Shown piece after piece: positions 1-7,941 of a DNA stretch of 64,000 nt. Both the position numbers and the translations under genes were made by a program. Below the pieces are notes generated by a model. That model saw only the letters and a list, made by a program, of their open reading frames with translations, was not told the DNA's origin and searched no databases. The stretch spans positions 1 to 64,000 of the forward strand of contig CAQIDI010000002.1 in assembly GCA_948806215.1 (NCBI GenBank). The letters run 5' to 3'. Position 1 is the stretch's first letter; each line of letters begins with the position of its first letter. Source of the stretch: an uncultured Eubacteriales bacterium (GTDB lineage: Bacteria > Bacillota > Clostridia > Christensenellales > UBA1242).

Positions 1-90
1 CCCGCGTGAGTTAAGAGTTTGTTCAAGCCAAGGAAACCAATTTTCTTGACTAGAGCCAAAACTGCCGTGAATTATAAAATAATTTTTCAT
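1..90 (-). CDS. RBBP9/YdeN-like alpha/beta hydrolase, N-terminal fragment
   Basis: Thirty codons run off the left edge of the window. The start ATG (88-90) is preceded by a good ribosome binding site, AGGAGAGATTA on the minus strand. The translation begins MKNYFIIHGSFGSSQENWFP, which matches the opening of the RBBP9/YdeN serine hydrolase family (strand, then HGSxGS..NW oxyanion region). The Ser-Asp-His triad lies outside the window. The family call rests on this short motif only. The gene diverges from gpmI across about 200 bp. Confidence 0.6.
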   Translation of the reverse strand, partial: MKNYFIIHGSFGSSQENWFPWLEQTLNSRG

Positions 91-231
91 TAATCTCTCC
101 TAATAATTTTTTTATTAGTTTAACACTATAAAATTTTTTTAGCAAATAATTAAATATTAAAGAAACTTATAAAACAATTAATCATAAGTTTAATTACTAA
201 ACCTATTTTATTTTAAATATTTTATATTATT

Positions 232-240
232 TGATATAAT
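232..240 (+). promoter_or_regulatory. Extended -10 promoter for gpmI
   Basis: TGaTATAAT is an extended -10 element about 50 bp before the gpmI start. The -35 region is poor (TTTAAA), which is acceptable for an extended -10 promoter. Confidence 0.4.
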
Positions 241-291
241 TTAGGTGTTATAAATTAAATATTTTTGGTTTAATTTTAGGAGATTATTTTT

Positions 292-1791
292 ATGGTAACA
301 TTAGTTATTCTTGATGGTTTTGGAATTAATAAAAGCAAAAAAGGTAACGCAATTAAACTAAGCGGAACTCCAAACCTAAAAAAATTGAATTCTTACCCAA
401 CCACAACTTTAAATGCAAGTGGTTTGGAAGTTGGATTAACCGAAGGTCAAATGGGTAATAGCGAAGTTGGACATTTAAACCTTGGTGCAGGCCGAGTTGT
501 TTATCAGGACTTACCTAAAATTAATAACGATATTAAAAGCAAAGATTTTTTTAAAAACCAAAATCTTACAAAAGTTATGGATCACGTTAAAAAACATAAC
601 TCAAACCTTCACTTAATGGGGCTATTTTCAAATGGTGGTGTGCACTCTCACCTAAACCACCTTTATGCATTGGTAGAAATGGCAAATAGCCATAACATTA
701 AAAATGTTTATGTTCACGCATTTACCGATGGCCGTGATACACTTATCAATTCTGGCTTAGGTTTTATTAAAGACTTTGAAAAAAAAGTTAATGGCAAAGC
801 AAAAATTGCAACCATTAGTGGCAGAGTTTATGCAATGGATAGAGAACGCCGTTACGATAGAATTGAACAAGTTTACAATATGTTAATTAATGGCACTGCA
901 AACAATTATGCAAATTCTGCAGTTGAAGCAATGGAACAAAGCTATAGCAATAATGTTTTTGACGAATTTATTGAACCAACCATTATTGGCGAAACTAAAA
1001 CCATTAACGAAAACGATGGCGTAATATTTTTTAACTATCGCACCGATAGAGCCAGAGAACTTACCGAAGCAATAACAAATCAAAATGGGTTTAACCAGTT
1101 TAAAACCAAAAAGTTTAAAAATCTTTGCTTTTTGTGTATGACCGAATATTCTGCAGATTTTAAAAATTTGTTAGTGGCATATCCTCCAGAAAAAATCGAA
1201 AACAATTTAAGCAAAATTATTTCGGATAATGGTTTAAAACAATTTCACACATCTGAAACAACAAAATATGCACACGTAACATTCTTTTTTAATGGTGGCA
1301 TAGAAGCACCATATAAAAACGAAACAAGAAAACTTGTTGATTCGGTTAATGTTAAAGATTTTTCTTCAACACCAAATATGCGCGCCTACGAAATAACCGA
1401 AGAAGTTGTTAATGCTATAAATAGTAAAAACTACGATTTTATTTTAGTTAACATTTCAAATCCCGATATGATTGGGCACACAGGCAATTTAGAAGCCGCA
1501 GTTAAAGCAATTAAAACTTGCGATGAATGTGCCTATAAAATTGCAATGGCTTGCTTAAATGTGGGTGGCGATTGCATTATAACAGCCGACCACGGAAATG
1601 CCGAAGAAATGATTGATAAAAATGGAAATGTTTTAACTCAACACACAACAAACCCTGTTCCACTTTGGCTGGTTTCAAACAAACATAAAAATGTTAAATT
1701 AAAAACAGGAAAACTTGCTAATGTTGCACCAACAGTTTTAAAACTGCTTAACATAAACATTCCTGATTTTATGGAAAAGCCTTTATTTTAG
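292..1791 (+). CDS. gpmI: 2,3-bisphosphoglycerate-independent phosphoglycerate mutase
   Basis: Interconverts 3- and 2-phosphoglycerate in glycolysis, in the cytosol, using two Mn2+ ions and a phosphoserine intermediate. The 499 aa length fits the family (about 510). Visible motifs are LDGFG with metal ligand Asp8, catalytic Ser57 in MGNSEVGH, the substrate-binding FTDGRDT segment, and the C-terminal metal motifs NPDMIGHTG and TADHGNAE. The N-terminus is slightly short but keeps the first metal ligand. The start has an AGGAGA site about 8 bp upstream. The stop abuts the ribosome binding site of the next gene, so 292-2611 is probably one operon. No cofactor-dependent mutase is seen in the window. 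Confidence 0.97.
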   Translation: MVTLVILDGFGINKSKKGNAIKLSGTPNLKKLNSYPTTTLNASGLEVGLTEGQMGNSEVGHLNLGAGRVVYQDLPKINNDIKSKDFFKNQNLTKVMDHVKKHNSNLHLMGLFSNGGVHSHLNHLYALVEMANSHNIKNVYVHAFTDGRDTLINSGLGFIKDFEKKVNGKAKIATISGRVYAMDRERRYDRIEQVYNMLINGTANNYANSAVEAMEQSYSNNVFDEFIEPTIIGETKTINENDGVIFFNYRTDRARELTEAITNQNGFNQFKTKKFKNLCFLCMTEYSADFKNLLVAYPPEKIENNLSKIISDNGLKQFHTSETTKYAHVTFFFNGGIEAPYKNETRKLVDSVNVKDFSSTPNMRAYEITEEVVNAINSKNYDFILVNISNPDMIGHTGNLEAAVKAIKTCDECAYKIAMACLNVGGDCIITADHGNAEEMIDKNGNVLTQHTTNPVPLWLVSNKHKNVKLKTGKLANVAPTVLKLLNINIPDFMEKPLF

Positions 1792-1800
1792 GAGAATGTA

Positions 1801-2088
1801 ATGGATAAAAAAGAACAAAAGCCTTTAATTAAAATAGAAAAACTTGCAATAGGATTAAATGTTGCAGTTTTTGCTATTGTTGTTGTTAGTGGCATTATTA
1901 GAATTTTGGTGGAATGCAATGTTATTTCAAGTTTTAAAAACAGTGTTGCCTATGCTGTTGTTGATGGTTTATTTATTTTTGCTGCAGTTGTAATGCTGGT
2001 TTGGGCTTATGTTTTAGAAAAAAGAATTAAGAAATTAGCACAAGAAGAAGATAATAAAAACAAACCACAAAACAAACGAAAAAAGTAA
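1801..2088 (+). CDS. Small two-helix membrane protein
   Basis: A 95 aa protein of unknown function. It has two hydrophobic segments (about residues 17-37 and 46-68) and a highly charged Lys/Glu/Asn tail that should be cytoplasmic. Its GGAG site overlaps the gpmI stop region, so it is co-transcribed with gpmI. I do not recognise a family. Composition and codon use resemble the neighbours. Confidence 0.7.
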   Translation: MDKKEQKPLIKIEKLAIGLNVAVFAIVVVSGIIRILVECNVISSFKNSVAYAVVDGLFIFAAVVMLVWAYVLEKRIKKLAQEEDNKNKPQNKRKK

Positions 2089-2104
2089 TAAGGAAAAAGT
2101 AACT

Positions 2105-2611
2105 ATGATAGAAACTGTTGCAATACTAAACGAAAAAGTTCAAATTGAACTAACTAAAAAAAATAAAATGTTAAGCATTGTTGCACTTGTTGTTGGTGCT
2201 ATTGGGCTTGTTGCGTTTGTGATTTTATCAACTATGTTCGAAAATAAACTTTTTGGCATATTATTAATTTTTGCCTTTCCTTTTACTTTTGGACTTATTT
2301 CGGTTATTTCAATTAATAAAAATATTAAAAACTTTAAGTTACACAACATAACTAATAATTACCAATTTAACGAAGACCATTTTATTGTTAAATCGTTTAA
2401 TGGAACAGAACAAATTGGAATGTCGAAAATTAACTATGCCAATATTTATAAACTAAAACAAACCGAAACTTTTTTATTTATATTTGCTAATCGTGTTTCG
2501 GCTTATCCAATTATTAAAGCTGCAATAACTAGCGAAGAATTATCAAAACTAGAAAGTTTAATTTTAAACGCAAAAAAATTAAATAACAACCCTAAAACAA
2601 AAAACCACTAA
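2105..2611 (+). CDS. YcxB-like membrane protein
   Basis: A 168 aa protein with two adjacent transmembrane segments (about 24-44 and 50-70) followed by a soluble C-terminal domain. That domain has the shape of the YcxB-like family: a strand-rich region with FNEDHFIVKSFNG, a Tyr/Lys-rich middle, FLFIFANRVSAYPI and a final helix. Function is unknown; family members are membrane-anchored PH-like proteins. AAGGAAA precedes the ATG. It lies 16 bp after the previous gene and probably ends the gpmI operon. Confidence 0.6.
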   Translation: MIETVAILNEKVQIELTKKNKMLSIVALVVGAIGLVAFVILSTMFENKLFGILLIFAFPFTFGLISVISINKNIKNFKLHNITNNYQFNEDHFIVKSFNGTEQIGMSKINYANIYKLKQTETFLFIFANRVSAYPIIKAAITSEELSKLESLILNAKKLNNNPKTKNH

Positions 2612-2630
2612 TAATTTTGGTGGCTTTTTT
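2601..2630 (+). terminator. Weak intrinsic terminator after the gpmI operon
   Basis: CCAC (2605-2608) pairs with GTGG (2620-2623), flanked by an A-run and followed by T6. The G:C core is short. Confidence 0.45.
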
Positions 2631-2643
2631 AATATAATGCTAA

Positions 2644-2847
2644 TTAGTCAATAATAATTAAACTGCACGAACTAATATTTAAAACTTTCAAAACTTTTAA
2701 AATTGGAACTATTTTTATTGATTTATCATTGTTTAAAATCTTTTTTAAATTATAACTACTTATGCCACAAAGTTTGCAAAACTTTGCTTTTGATAGTTTA
2801 TTTTTATTAATATAATTTAAAATCAATTTCACATTTAAACCTGACAT
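2644..2847 (-). CDS. Small XRE/Cro-like helix-turn-helix protein
   Basis: A 67 aa protein that is almost entirely one helix-turn-helix domain: KAKFCKLCGISSYNLKKIL is the HTH core. It ends in a short strand (SCSLIIID). AGGGGT precedes the ATG. It is a clear paralogue of the 67 aa protein at 8411-8614 (shared KFCKLCGIS and VLKVLNISSC segments). It diverges from a second XRE gene at 3079 across a repeat-rich 231 bp region, so it is probably a DNA-binding regulator of that region. Confidence 0.7.
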   Translation of the reverse strand: MSGLNVKLILNYINKNKLSKAKFCKLCGISSYNLKKILNNDKSIKIVPILKVLKVLNISSCSLIIID

Positions 2848-2887
2848 ATTTACCCCTATAAAAATATTTTTTAATTTAATAAAAAAA

Positions 2888-2994
2888 CATTGTATGACTG
2901 ATTATATAAAAAATCAACCATACAATGATGGATACTCAATCATTTTATGATATATAAAAACAAAAGTCAACCATACAGTGACTGATTTTGAGTA
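2888..2994. repeat. Operator-like repeat cluster between divergent XRE genes
   Basis: CATTGTATG (2888-2896) and CATACAATG (2919-2927) form a perfect 9-bp inverted repeat. TCAACCATACAATGA (2914-2928) recurs as TCAACCATACAGTGA (2967-2981). TACTCAATCA (2933-2942) is the near reverse complement of TGATTTTGAGTA (2983-2994). Repeated dyads between two divergent HTH genes are typical of a shared operator; that role is inferred. Confidence 0.55.
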
Positions 2995-3078
2995 AAAAAG
3001 TAAATATTTGGGTCAGCGTTTGTCGGTTTAAAAACTCCATATTTAGTTAAAATATAATTAGTATATTGGAGTACAATT

Positions 3079-3396
3079 ATGAATAAGAAAATTGACTATA
3101 ACGAAATAATTAATAGAGTTGGCTATTTTAGAACCAAAGCAAATTTATCTGCAAGAGAAACGAGTTTAAGACTTGGTTATAATGAACAATTTATGAAAAG
3201 AATAGAAAATAAAAGTGTAGAATTAAAAGTTAGCACTTTACTAGAATTTTTTGATATTGTAGACATTACAGCACAAGATTTCTTTTATATGGGTGAAAAC
3301 TATAATAAAGAAGATAAGAATATTTTAGATTTATACAATAATCTTTCTGAAGATAGTAAACAAACCATTTTGGATTTAATGAAAAAATTAAAATAG
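3079..3396 (+). CDS. XRE-family transcriptional regulator
   Basis: A 105 aa protein. Residues 8-65 form a Cro/CI-type HTH: LSARETSLRLGYNEQFMKRIEN fits the helix 2-turn-helix 3 pattern, followed by the STLLEFFDIVDITAQDFF segment seen in many XRE proteins. The C-terminal 30 residues form a helical tail (possible dimerisation). GGAG lies 8 bp before the ATG. The gene is monocistronic, between the operator-like repeats and a strong terminator, so autoregulation is likely but inferred. Target genes are unknown. Confidence 0.8.
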   Translation: MNKKIDYNEIINRVGYFRTKANLSARETSLRLGYNEQFMKRIENKSVELKVSTLLEFFDIVDITAQDFFYMGENYNKEDKNILDLYNNLSEDSKQTILDLMKKLK

Positions 3397-3423
3397 TACT
3401 ATTTAAACTAGTACTATTTTTTT
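3391..3423 (+). terminator. Intrinsic terminator of the XRE gene
   Basis: Perfect 11-bp stem AAATAGTACTA (3391-3401) / TAGTACTATTT (3409-3419) followed by T-run. The 5' arm contains the stop codon of the gene. Confidence 0.85.
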
Positions 3424-3475
3424 ACATATAATAATAGAAACTTTAAGCACTTAAACTATAGCACAGCTTTAACCT

Positions 3476-3505
3476 ATTTAGAATGTCATATTGAGCAGAG
3501 CAGAA
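3476..3505 (+). repeat. Solitary copy of a TGTCATATTGAGC intergenic repeat
   Basis: TTTAGAATGTCATATTGAGC is identical here and at 8714-8733, then both continue with a GAGC/GAAGC-like segment. It belongs to the TGTCATnnTGAGCGAAGC type of dispersed bacterial intergenic repeat. This copy lacks the inverted partner seen at 8804-8823. Confidence 0.55.
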
Positions 3506-3556
3506 TTTTTTTAGTAACAACCAAACAGTTTTATGTTTAATAAAAAAGTTAAAATA

Positions 3557-3593
3557 AAATAGCGTTATATTAAAAACTTAATGCTATTTTTTT
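3557..3593 (+). terminator. Orphan intrinsic terminator
   Basis: AAATAGCGTTA (3557-3567) pairs with TAATGCTATTT (3579-3589) with one G-T wobble, then T-run. No gene ends here. Confidence 0.65.
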
Positions 3594-3712
3594 AAAAAAT
3601 AATGGCAACCGCAAAATTCTACAAAATAACAAAAAAAGCATAAAAATATCTCACGATAAAAAATATTATTAAAACCAGTTTAATGATACTATTTTTTATA
3701 GGAGGTTTTTTT

Positions 3713-4453
3713 ATGCAAAACAAATTTAAAAAACTATTGTTCTCACTAGCACTACTACCCTGCTTTTTTATTTTAACAGCTTGTAATGGTAATCCGCTAG
3801 ATACTAATGCTAATGTTAATGTTGATGGCAACTATTCGCTTTCGACTTATGAAAATTTAAAAGAAAACGCACTAGATAAAATTAACGAAAATTATTTAGA
3901 TAACACCGCCTATAAAATAACAACAAAACTAAACCTAGGTGGAACGCCCACTGTTAACCTAAACGGAATTGTTAAAGGTAGCAAACTAAACAACCTAGAA
4001 GCAGCCTTTAAGTTAATATCAATTGGTATGCGTTCGGAATGTTATGTTAAAGATAGTGTTATGTATTATCTTGATAGCGAGAAAAAAATTAAATCCACAA
4101 TTCCCAGTGTAGAAGCATTAAAAAAACAATTAGGTGTTACCGACATAATAACTTTAAGCGATGTTTTTAATAAAATAGAAGAAGCCCACATTAATGAAAA
4201 CATAAAAGTTGAAAAATACACTAGCAACAACGAAACCAAATTTAAAGTAACATTTGCGCTTATTGCTGGCGATATTGTTTATAACTATAATGTTTATTTT
4301 GTTTTTGATAACGAAAACTTAACTGGTGTTAAGGTAACATACACTTCTTCGGTTTATAATCTAGAATTAACAATGGAACAATTTAACAATGCCATTGTCT
4401 TCCCAGATTTTTCCGAATTTGCCAATGCTAATATATTCAATGTTAATAATTAA
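3713..4453 (+). CDS. Secreted lipoprotein of unknown function
   Basis: A 246 aa protein with a lipoprotein signal peptide: positively charged N-terminus, hydrophobic core and the lipobox LTAC, so it should be acylated and anchored outside the cytoplasmic membrane. The mature part is polar and rich in beta-strand, reminiscent of LolA/LppX-like or DUF4292-like folds, but no family is recognisable. The start at 3713 is chosen because AGGAGG (3700-3705) precedes it and the signal peptide begins there. An in-frame ATG at 3683 would add ten residues and place the ribosome binding site inside the gene. Confidence 0.8.
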   Translation: MQNKFKKLLFSLALLPCFFILTACNGNPLDTNANVNVDGNYSLSTYENLKENALDKINENYLDNTAYKITTKLNLGGTPTVNLNGIVKGSKLNNLEAAFKLISIGMRSECYVKDSVMYYLDSEKKIKSTIPSVEALKKQLGVTDIITLSDVFNKIEEAHINENIKVEKYTSNNETKFKVTFALIAGDIVYNYNVYFVFDNENLTGVKVTYTSSVYNLELTMEQFNNAIVFPDFSEFANANIFNVNN

Positions 4454-4458
4454 AAAAC

Positions 4459-4486
4459 AAGAAGCGAAAACATTCGCTTCTTTTTT
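4459..4486 (+). terminator. Intrinsic terminator of the lipoprotein gene
   Basis: AAGAAGCGAA / TTCGCTTCTT stem (arms 4459-4468 and 4473-4482), AACA-type loop, T-run. Confidence 0.9.
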
Positions 4487-4565
4487 ATACATTTATAACA
4501 AAACATTATTTATAACTTTACTTAACTAGGTAATATAAAATTACGGAAAATTTACAAAAATTTTT

Positions 4566-5153
4566 TTACTTTTGTTCGATATAAAAACTTTGTTTATAGC
4601 CGTTATCTCTAACTAACACTTGTTTTTTGTTATATCTAAATAATAAAATTCCAGTAACATAAATATCGCCACAACAGCCACCAAAATGTAATGCAAAAAT
4701 AAAGGATAAAACCAAAAGCCATGGGGAAGCTGGAAGTAGAATAATAAGTAAAAGCATCCAAATGCTGTGAATAACAAATGGTGCTAAGCTTGAAACTAGC
4801 GAAACCGTTTTGTTAACATAGCCTTCCTTTAAGCCACAATAGGCAACAAATAATGTTAATCCAAAAGTTAATTTTTGTTTTGTGAATAAATAATAAAATA
4901 ATCCGTGGGTTAACTCGTGCAAAATAACATAGGCAAAAATACCAACAAAAGCACCCAACCAAAAAACCGAAAAATTATCTTCGTTATAATTAATGCCAGT
5001 GCCATAAAACTTTGTAAAAAATATTAAAGCAAAAACTGCTGCTAAAAGCCCCATACTAATCAAAGTTAAAATAATGCTTGTTTTTTTGCTTTTAGCATCA
5101 ATAACAAAATCTTCTTTAAAATTTTCTGGTAGTTCCTTATAATAGTTTTTCAT
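4566..5153 (-). CDS. DUF3267-type putative membrane zinc metalloprotease
   Basis: A 195 aa integral membrane protein with about four hydrophobic segments. The HEXXH motif His79-Glu80-Leu-Thr-His83 (HELTHGLFYYLF) is embedded in a membrane segment, and a later segment contains FALHFGGCCGDI. This is the pattern of the DUF3267 putative zincin family. The substrate is unknown. AGGAG sits just before the ATG. Intramembrane or membrane-proximal proteolysis is inferred from the motif only. Confidence 0.75.
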   Translation of the reverse strand: MKNYYKELPENFKEDFVIDAKSKKTSIILTLISMGLLAAVFALIFFTKFYGTGINYNEDNFSVFWLGAFVGIFAYVILHELTHGLFYYLFTKQKLTFGLTLFVAYCGLKEGYVNKTVSLVSSLAPFVIHSIWMLLLIILLPASPWLLVLSFIFALHFGGCCGDIYVTGILLFRYNKKQVLVRDNGYKQSFYIEQK

Positions 5154-5168
5154 ATGCTACTCCTATAA

Positions 5169-5744
5169 TTAAACTTCGTAGTGGTGTAAAATTCTAAACA
5201 CTTGATCGTATAAATCTTCTTTTTTATCTTCAAAAATTATAACGTGATTATATTTTACAGTGTTATTAATATATAAACTAAATGCAGAATCGTAATCAGA
5301 GCAAGGAATGCCAGAGTGAACATAAATTAGCACAACTAAATCACCAAACATTTTAATAAGTTTATTAATTGCTTCGGCATTAGATAACGCTATAACTTGG
5401 AACATTCCTTTTTGTAATCCTTCCCAAATTTCCAATGTTTTTAAACCATAAACATTGCCCCTGCGCATATACTTTAAATTACATTCTTCCAAATTATAAT
5501 TAGGGTTTGGCTTATAAACAATTTTTTCTTCTGTGCTTTTATCAAAATCAATAACATTAGCACAAATCATTTCTTCACCATCATCTAACTTTGCATTGCG
5601 TGAAGTATGTTTCTTTATTATTATTGTCTTATTTTTTGCTAAATCTTGCATAGCCGATATTATTTGGTCTTTACCCGACTTTTCCGACCCAGTAATTACC
5701 AAAATTTTAGATTTGTTTCGTCTACAATTTATTAAGGCTTCCAC
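5169..5744 (-). CDS. Guanylate-kinase-like P-loop protein with altered Walker A
   Basis: A 191 aa P-loop protein. The Walker A segment GSEKSGKD (residues 19-26) has Asp where Ser/Thr is expected, so nucleotide binding or catalysis may be altered. HTSRNAKLDDGEEM resembles the GMP-binding TTR..R..E region of guanylate kinases. It starts with GTG, overlapping by one base the TAG of the gene upstream (TAGTG), with GGAGAAG inside that gene, so the two are translationally coupled. It is probably a divergent partner or paralogue of the upstream protein. It is not the housekeeping Gmk. Confidence 0.6.
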   Translation of the reverse strand: MEALINCRRNKSKILVITGSEKSGKDQIISAMQDLAKNKTIIIKKHTSRNAKLDDGEEMICANVIDFDKSTEEKIVYKPNPNYNLEECNLKYMRRGNVYGLKTLEIWEGLQKGMFQVIALSNAEAINKLIKMFGDLVVLIYVHSGIPCSDYDSAFSLYINNTVKYNHVIIFEDKKEDLYDQVFRILHHYEV

Positions 5745-6358
5745 TATTCTTCTCCTTCCAAATATTTATTAGAAACTGCAATACTTGAAACTATACTTTG
5801 CACCTGTCGTTTGCTTTGTTCAATGGTGCCAGTATTTAAAATAACATTATCAAATAAAGGTAAATTTTCAATATATATTCGATATATGGTTAATGCTTTA
5901 TTATATCTGGTTGTTGCTGTTTTATTAATTTGCTCTAATACTTCAGGTGATAGTTGTTTGCTAAAACGCCTTTTTTCTTCGTTTATAAAACTTTGCAATT
6001 CTGGTTTTTTTCTATACATAAAAATAGATACCACTTGAGAACCTAAAGCCGTTTTTAAATCCTGTATAATACGAATATCATTAACAATAATAATGGGACA
6101 TTTTCCTTGGCTTAAAGTTTCGTAAATTGTGTCAAAATGTATTCCATAACGCTGACCATACAATTCCCAAACTAAATCACAAGTTTTAGGTATTCCCCCA
6201 CCAATAACATCATCACCATCGGTATCACGAAGTTCTCGTGTTACATATTTAGGTATCAAATAAGGAACAAAATTCTTATTTTCACATTGATTAAATAAAT
6301 CAACAATTGTGCTTTTTCCACATTGTGATGCGCCAGTTAATGTTATTACAACTGCCAT
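5744..6358 (-). CDS. Guanylate-kinase-like P-loop protein
   Basis: A 204 aa protein with a canonical Walker A GASQCGKST (residues 9-17), KYVTRELRDTDGDD resembling the guanylate-kinase GMP-binding loop, and YGIHFDTI resembling the YG.....I segment. The C-terminal half is helical with a KPELQSFINEEKRR lid-like stretch. AAGGAG precedes the ATG. It is the first gene of a coupled two-gene unit. The substrate is unknown; nucleoside monophosphate or another small phosphate acceptor is inferred from the fold. Confidence 0.65.
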   Translation of the reverse strand: MAVVITLTGASQCGKSTIVDLFNQCENKNFVPYLIPKYVTRELRDTDGDDVIGGGIPKTCDLVWELYGQRYGIHFDTIYETLSQGKCPIIIVNDIRIIQDLKTALGSQVVSIFMYRKKPELQSFINEEKRRFSKQLSPEVLEQINKTATTRYNKALTIYRIYIENLPLFDNVILNTGTIEQSKRQVQSIVSSIAVSNKYLEGEE

Positions 6359-6423
6359 AAAAACTCCTTATAACTTTTATTAATTTAATTTATTATATCA
6401 CATTAATTTTATATATTAAAAAT

Positions 6424-6450
6424 AAAAAAAGTTCCGTTAAGGAACTTTTT
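6424..6450 (-). terminator. Intrinsic terminator of the PH-domain gene pair
   Basis: AAAAAGTTCC (6426-6435) / GGAACTTTTT (6441-6450), 5-nt loop, T-run on the minus strand. Confidence 0.85.
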
Positions 6451-6457
6451 GTTTTTA

Positions 6458-7192
6458 TTATTCTACATCTTTTTTAGTTGTTTTTTTAGCTCTTGTTTTT
6501 TTAACTTCGCCTTCGCTAGCTTTAGCTTCTTGTTTGGTTACTTCACTTTTTTGTTCGGCTACAACTTCTTTACTTTTTGCTTTTTTAGTAGCTACTTTTT
6601 TAACCCTTGCTTCTTTGGTGGTTGTAGCCACAGAAGTGGTTGATTTGTTTTTAAAATCGTCGATTACATTTTTTATTTCTTTATAAACTTCATATGGAGT
6701 TGTTATATTTGCAAAACGGAACATAAAGTTGTTTTGTTGCATTGGGCTTGCCATACTACCAAATACAATTGTTCCTGTGTTTTTATGAACAATTTTATCA
6801 AGCAATGTTACATTAACTGTAACTGCCCCAATCATACTCATATCTAAGCTTTTGTAGTCAACACCAATAATTCCGCGGCGAATTACCACACGCTTATTTG
6901 TGTAAGCATAAAATGTTTTCTTATACTCTAAAACAAAGCAAATAATATTTATTATAATTAACACTGCAATTATCACTCCAAAAGCAGCAACTGCTTCCCA
7001 AGAGGTGTTAACTGCATTACCACCATCATCGGTTCCCGGCACAAACACTTCTAACAATAACACTAGCAAAAACCATATCCAGCACCAAAACCATTTGAAA
7101 AACATACTAAAAAACATTTTTAATTTGTTAGGTTTAAAAACTTTAACAATTTGTTCGTCTTTATCTAAAATATTATTAAATAATTCTTCCAT
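6458..7192 (-). CDS. PH-domain membrane protein with Lys/Ala-rich tail
   Basis: A 244 aa protein. Residues 1-25 carry the ILDKDEQIVKVFKPNK lead-in shared with its neighbour; two hydrophobic segments (about 33-53 and 70-92) follow, then a bacterial PH domain (YTNKRVVIRRGIIG.DYKSLDMSMI). The last 50 residues are a repetitive Lys/Ala/Thr/Glu tail (KKTRAKKTTKKD type) that could bind nucleic acid or acidic lipid. It lies 9 bp after its paralogue at 7202-7762, with AAGGAAG before the ATG. Function is unknown. Confidence 0.75.
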   Translation of the reverse strand: MEELFNNILDKDEQIVKVFKPNKLKMFFSMFFKWFWCWIWFLLVLLLEVFVPGTDDGGNAVNTSWEAVAAFGVIIAVLIIINIICFVLEYKKTFYAYTNKRVVIRRGIIGVDYKSLDMSMIGAVTVNVTLLDKIVHKNTGTIVFGSMASPMQQNNFMFRFANITTPYEVYKEIKNVIDDFKNKSTTSVATTTKEARVKKVATKKAKSKEVVAEQKSEVTKQEAKASEGEVKKTRAKKTTKKDVE

Positions 7193-7201
7193 AAATCTTC
7201 C

Positions 7202-7762
7202 TTATTTTTTGCTATTATCAATAACTTCTTTAATTTCTTTATAAATTTCGTAAGGATTTAAAATATGAGCTAAAACAAACATTGCTCCAGTCATAACTGG
7301 GCTTGCCATACTTCCCATATAAACGCTACCAGTGTTTTTTCTTAGCATTTTATCAAGTATTCCAACATTAACACCAACTGCGCCAATCATACTCATATCT
7401 AAACTTTTATAGTCAGTTCCAAAAACACCGTGTCTTATTATTACGCGCTTATTAGAATATGCATAAACGCATTTACCATAAGCAAGTTTAAAGAACCAAT
7501 AATATAGCAAGAAAAACAATATAACTATTGCGGCCATAATTGCAATGCAAACCCAAACAGCCCAAGCAGGTGCTGCTATTTCTGGGTCAAGCACAATTCC
7601 TAGTGTGACAGGAACTCCGAAAAACAAAACTAAAAAATTTGTCCAAATTGCGCACCACATATACCACCAAAACATTTTGGATTTGCTAGGCTTAAACGTT
7701 TTTAAAACTTGTTCATCTTTATCCAAGATAAGTTCAAATAATTCTTTATAATCTTTATCCAC
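7202..7762 (-). CDS. PH-domain membrane protein
   Basis: A 186 aa paralogue of the next gene. It shares the LDKDEQVLKTFKPSKSKMF N-terminus, two hydrophobic segments, and the PH core YSNKRVIIRHGVFGTDYKSLDMSMIGAV, but lacks the Lys-rich tail. It starts at GTG, supported by GGAGG about 8 bp upstream. The pair forms one operon ending at 6424-6450. The family (bPH2/YdbT-like) is membrane-associated with no defined reaction. Confidence 0.75.
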   Translation of the reverse strand: MDKDYKELFELILDKDEQVLKTFKPSKSKMFWWYMWCAIWTNFLVLFFGVPVTLGIVLDPEIAAPAWAVWVCIAIMAAIVILFFLLYYWFFKLAYGKCVYAYSNKRVIIRHGVFGTDYKSLDMSMIGAVGVNVGILDKMLRKNTGSVYMGSMASPVMTGAMFVLAHILNPYEIYKEIKEVIDNSKK

Positions 7763-7941
7763 TTTATTCCCTCCCCTTCAAAAATAATTATAACACAACA
7801 ATAAATTTTATACAATATTTAATAACTGTTTAAAATTTATTATTTAATAATATTTTTTTAAAAACATCAGCTTTCAATAATGCATTAACAAAAAAAGAAA
7901 TTGTTTTTCAATTTGTTTTTTAACATAATAAAATATTAATT

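Larger units (their letters stand above)
3427..3593 (+). ncRNA. Candidate small RNA with no coding capacity
   Basis: This 315-bp gap has a TATAAT box (3427-3432) just after one terminator and a second complete terminator at 3557-3593, with no convincing ORF between. The predicted transcript would be about 155 nt and would include the repeat segment at 3476-3505. The -35 region would fall inside the upstream terminator, so the promoter call is weak. It could equally be a degraded gene remnant. Confidence 0.25.

Noticed and set aside
883..1083. Minus-strand ORF inside gpmI, and the many other short ORFs antisense to or out of frame with large genes
   Set aside because: No ribosome binding site, no family resemblance, and fully overlapped by genes with clear homology.
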